NCBI GenBank assembly: GCA_017860075.1
Contig: JAFNAH010000192.1
Span: 1 to 5,199 of the forward strand
From: Acidobacteriota bacterium
Lineage (GTDB): Bacteria; Acidobacteriota; UBA6911
Direction of reading: 5' to 3'
DNA length: 5,199 bases
The translations under genes and the position numbers were made by a program. Below are positions 4,518 through 5,199 of this stretch, piece by piece; position 1 is the first letter of the stretch; each line of letters starts with the position of its first letter. The notes beneath the pieces are model-generated. The model searched no databases and was not told the DNA's origin. It saw nothing but the letters and a program-made list of their open reading frames with translations.

Positions 4518-5199
4518 AGCCGATGGACGACCGCTGCGCCATAGAGGACAAGCGCTGCGGTGTAGTAGACCCACAGGAGCGACAGCACTCCTGCAAGCAG
4601 CGAGCCGTACATGAGGCCGTAGTATGCGGAATTCAGCGCATACTTTGCGAAGAGATACCTGGCTGCCTCCCACAGCGGCGCAAAGACAAGCGCGCCGGCC
4701 AGCGCCCGGCGCCACGGGGGGTGGTCGCTCGGCAGGTAGTGATACAGAAGCGTGGCGCCACAGAGCAGGAGCACGGAGGGCAGCGCGCGTCTCAGCAGAA
4801 AGTGGCCCGCCACGGCAGCATAGCGGTCGAGCCCGGCAATGCTGGGCGTGTAGGAAATCACGGCGCCAAGCACGTGTATAACGACATACGCGCTGATCAG
4901 AAGCAGCTGAACCAGGGCCAGCAGGCCGATTGAGACGACGGTGGAAGCGAACGGGTTGCGGCCCCTCGACGTTCCGTTTACCACGTTGACGGCGTAATAG
5001 AGCTCACCGAACACCTGCATCGCAGACCAGACGAACGCCAGCAGCAGGGCCCACTGGACCGCTGGTGTTCCTGAAATCTTCTGTATGTCTGCAATCAGGC
5101 TTGTCTCCGCGATCCCGACGCGCGGGAAGAAGCCGTGCAGGAGCCGCGCCAGGAAGTCGTACTTCGCCTGGTCCTGGCTGACAAGGTAGCCCAGCAGCT
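4496..5199 (-). CDS. YihY/BrkB-family inner-membrane protein, C-terminal 233 residues (cut by window edge)
   Basis: The frame is open from the right edge (first whole codon at 5197) to TGA at 4498-4496. The ATG at 5020 is internal: 59 more in-frame residues precede it inside the window and fit the same protein. The visible part has about five hydrophobic helices, near visible residues 49-62, 87-115, 138-153, 164-180 and 196-224. The order matches the YihY/UPF0761 (old 'ribonuclease BN') family: a GELYYAVNVVNGTSRGR loop after the first helix, a YHYLP loop after the third, and a last helix pair containing SLLWVYYTAALVLYGA, the family's typical final motif. It ends in a short basic tail (GGSRRR). 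Usual family length is about 280-320 residues, so roughly 50-90 N-terminal residues are missing. Function in the family is poorly known; no tie to the sugar genes is seen beyond convergence. Confidence 0.88.
   Translation of the reverse strand, partial: LLGYLVSQDQAKYDFLARLLHGFFPRVGIAETSLIADIQKISGTPAVQWALLLAFVWSAMQVFGELYYAVNVVNGTSRGRNPFASTVVSIGLLALVQLLLISAYVVIHVLGAVISYTPSIAGLDRYAAVAGHFLLRRALPSVLLLCGATLLYHYLPSDHPPWRRALAGALVFAPLWEAARYLFAKYALNSAYYGLMYGSLLAGVLSLLWVYYTAALVLYGAAVVHRLGGSRRR

Noticed and set aside
5018..5020. ATG 5020 as the start of the YihY-like protein
   Set aside because: The frame stays open upstream to the window edge and encodes family-like sequence including part of a membrane helix, so the start lies outside the window.

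Overview
The window looks like chromosomal DNA of a GC-rich (about 60 % by eye) Gram-negative bacterium. It shows a Tat signal, a lipobox protein of the kind found beside OmpA-like proteins, and exported versions of sugar-acid enzymes. This style is familiar from Acidobacteriota (Solibacter/Bryobacter-like) and related soil phyla. That assignment is an inference from gene style, not a match to a known genome. No phage, IS, CRISPR, tRNA or rRNA signal was seen.

Layout. 1-150 (minus) is the start of a small coiled-coil lipoprotein that runs off the left edge; it has a good sigma70-type promoter at 182-210. 211-518 has no convincing gene but holds several short, perfect inverted repeats. 519-1884 (minus) is a Tat-exported enolase-superfamily protein of the D-mannonate dehydratase (ManD/RspA) type. 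Its last part is broken by a frameshift near 621-627: the open frame stops at 580, but the family-like C-terminus continues in another frame to a stop at 519. 1885-2157 is a divergent intergenic region. 2158-3066 (plus) is a Sec-exported RraA/HMG-aldolase-like protein. 3185-4477 (plus) is an exported, possibly lipid-anchored, AGE-family (cellobiose 2-epimerase-like) enzyme. 4496-5199 (minus) is the C-terminal part of a YihY/BrkB-family membrane protein, converging on the epimerase with an 18-base gap.

How the genes may work together. The three central genes form a carbohydrate cluster. An AGE-type epimerase/isomerase could reshape an aldose, a ManD-type dehydratase would turn an aldonic acid into a 2-keto-3-deoxy acid, and an RraA-type lyase could cleave such a keto acid to pyruvate plus an aldehyde. 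Characterised relatives of all three are usually cytoplasmic, yet all three here carry export signals, so the cluster may be an extracytoplasmic sugar-acid route. The substrate cannot be read from the sequence. The ManD frameshift means the route may be decaying in this genome, or that the assembly holds an error there. The flanking lipoprotein and YihY genes look unrelated to this role.
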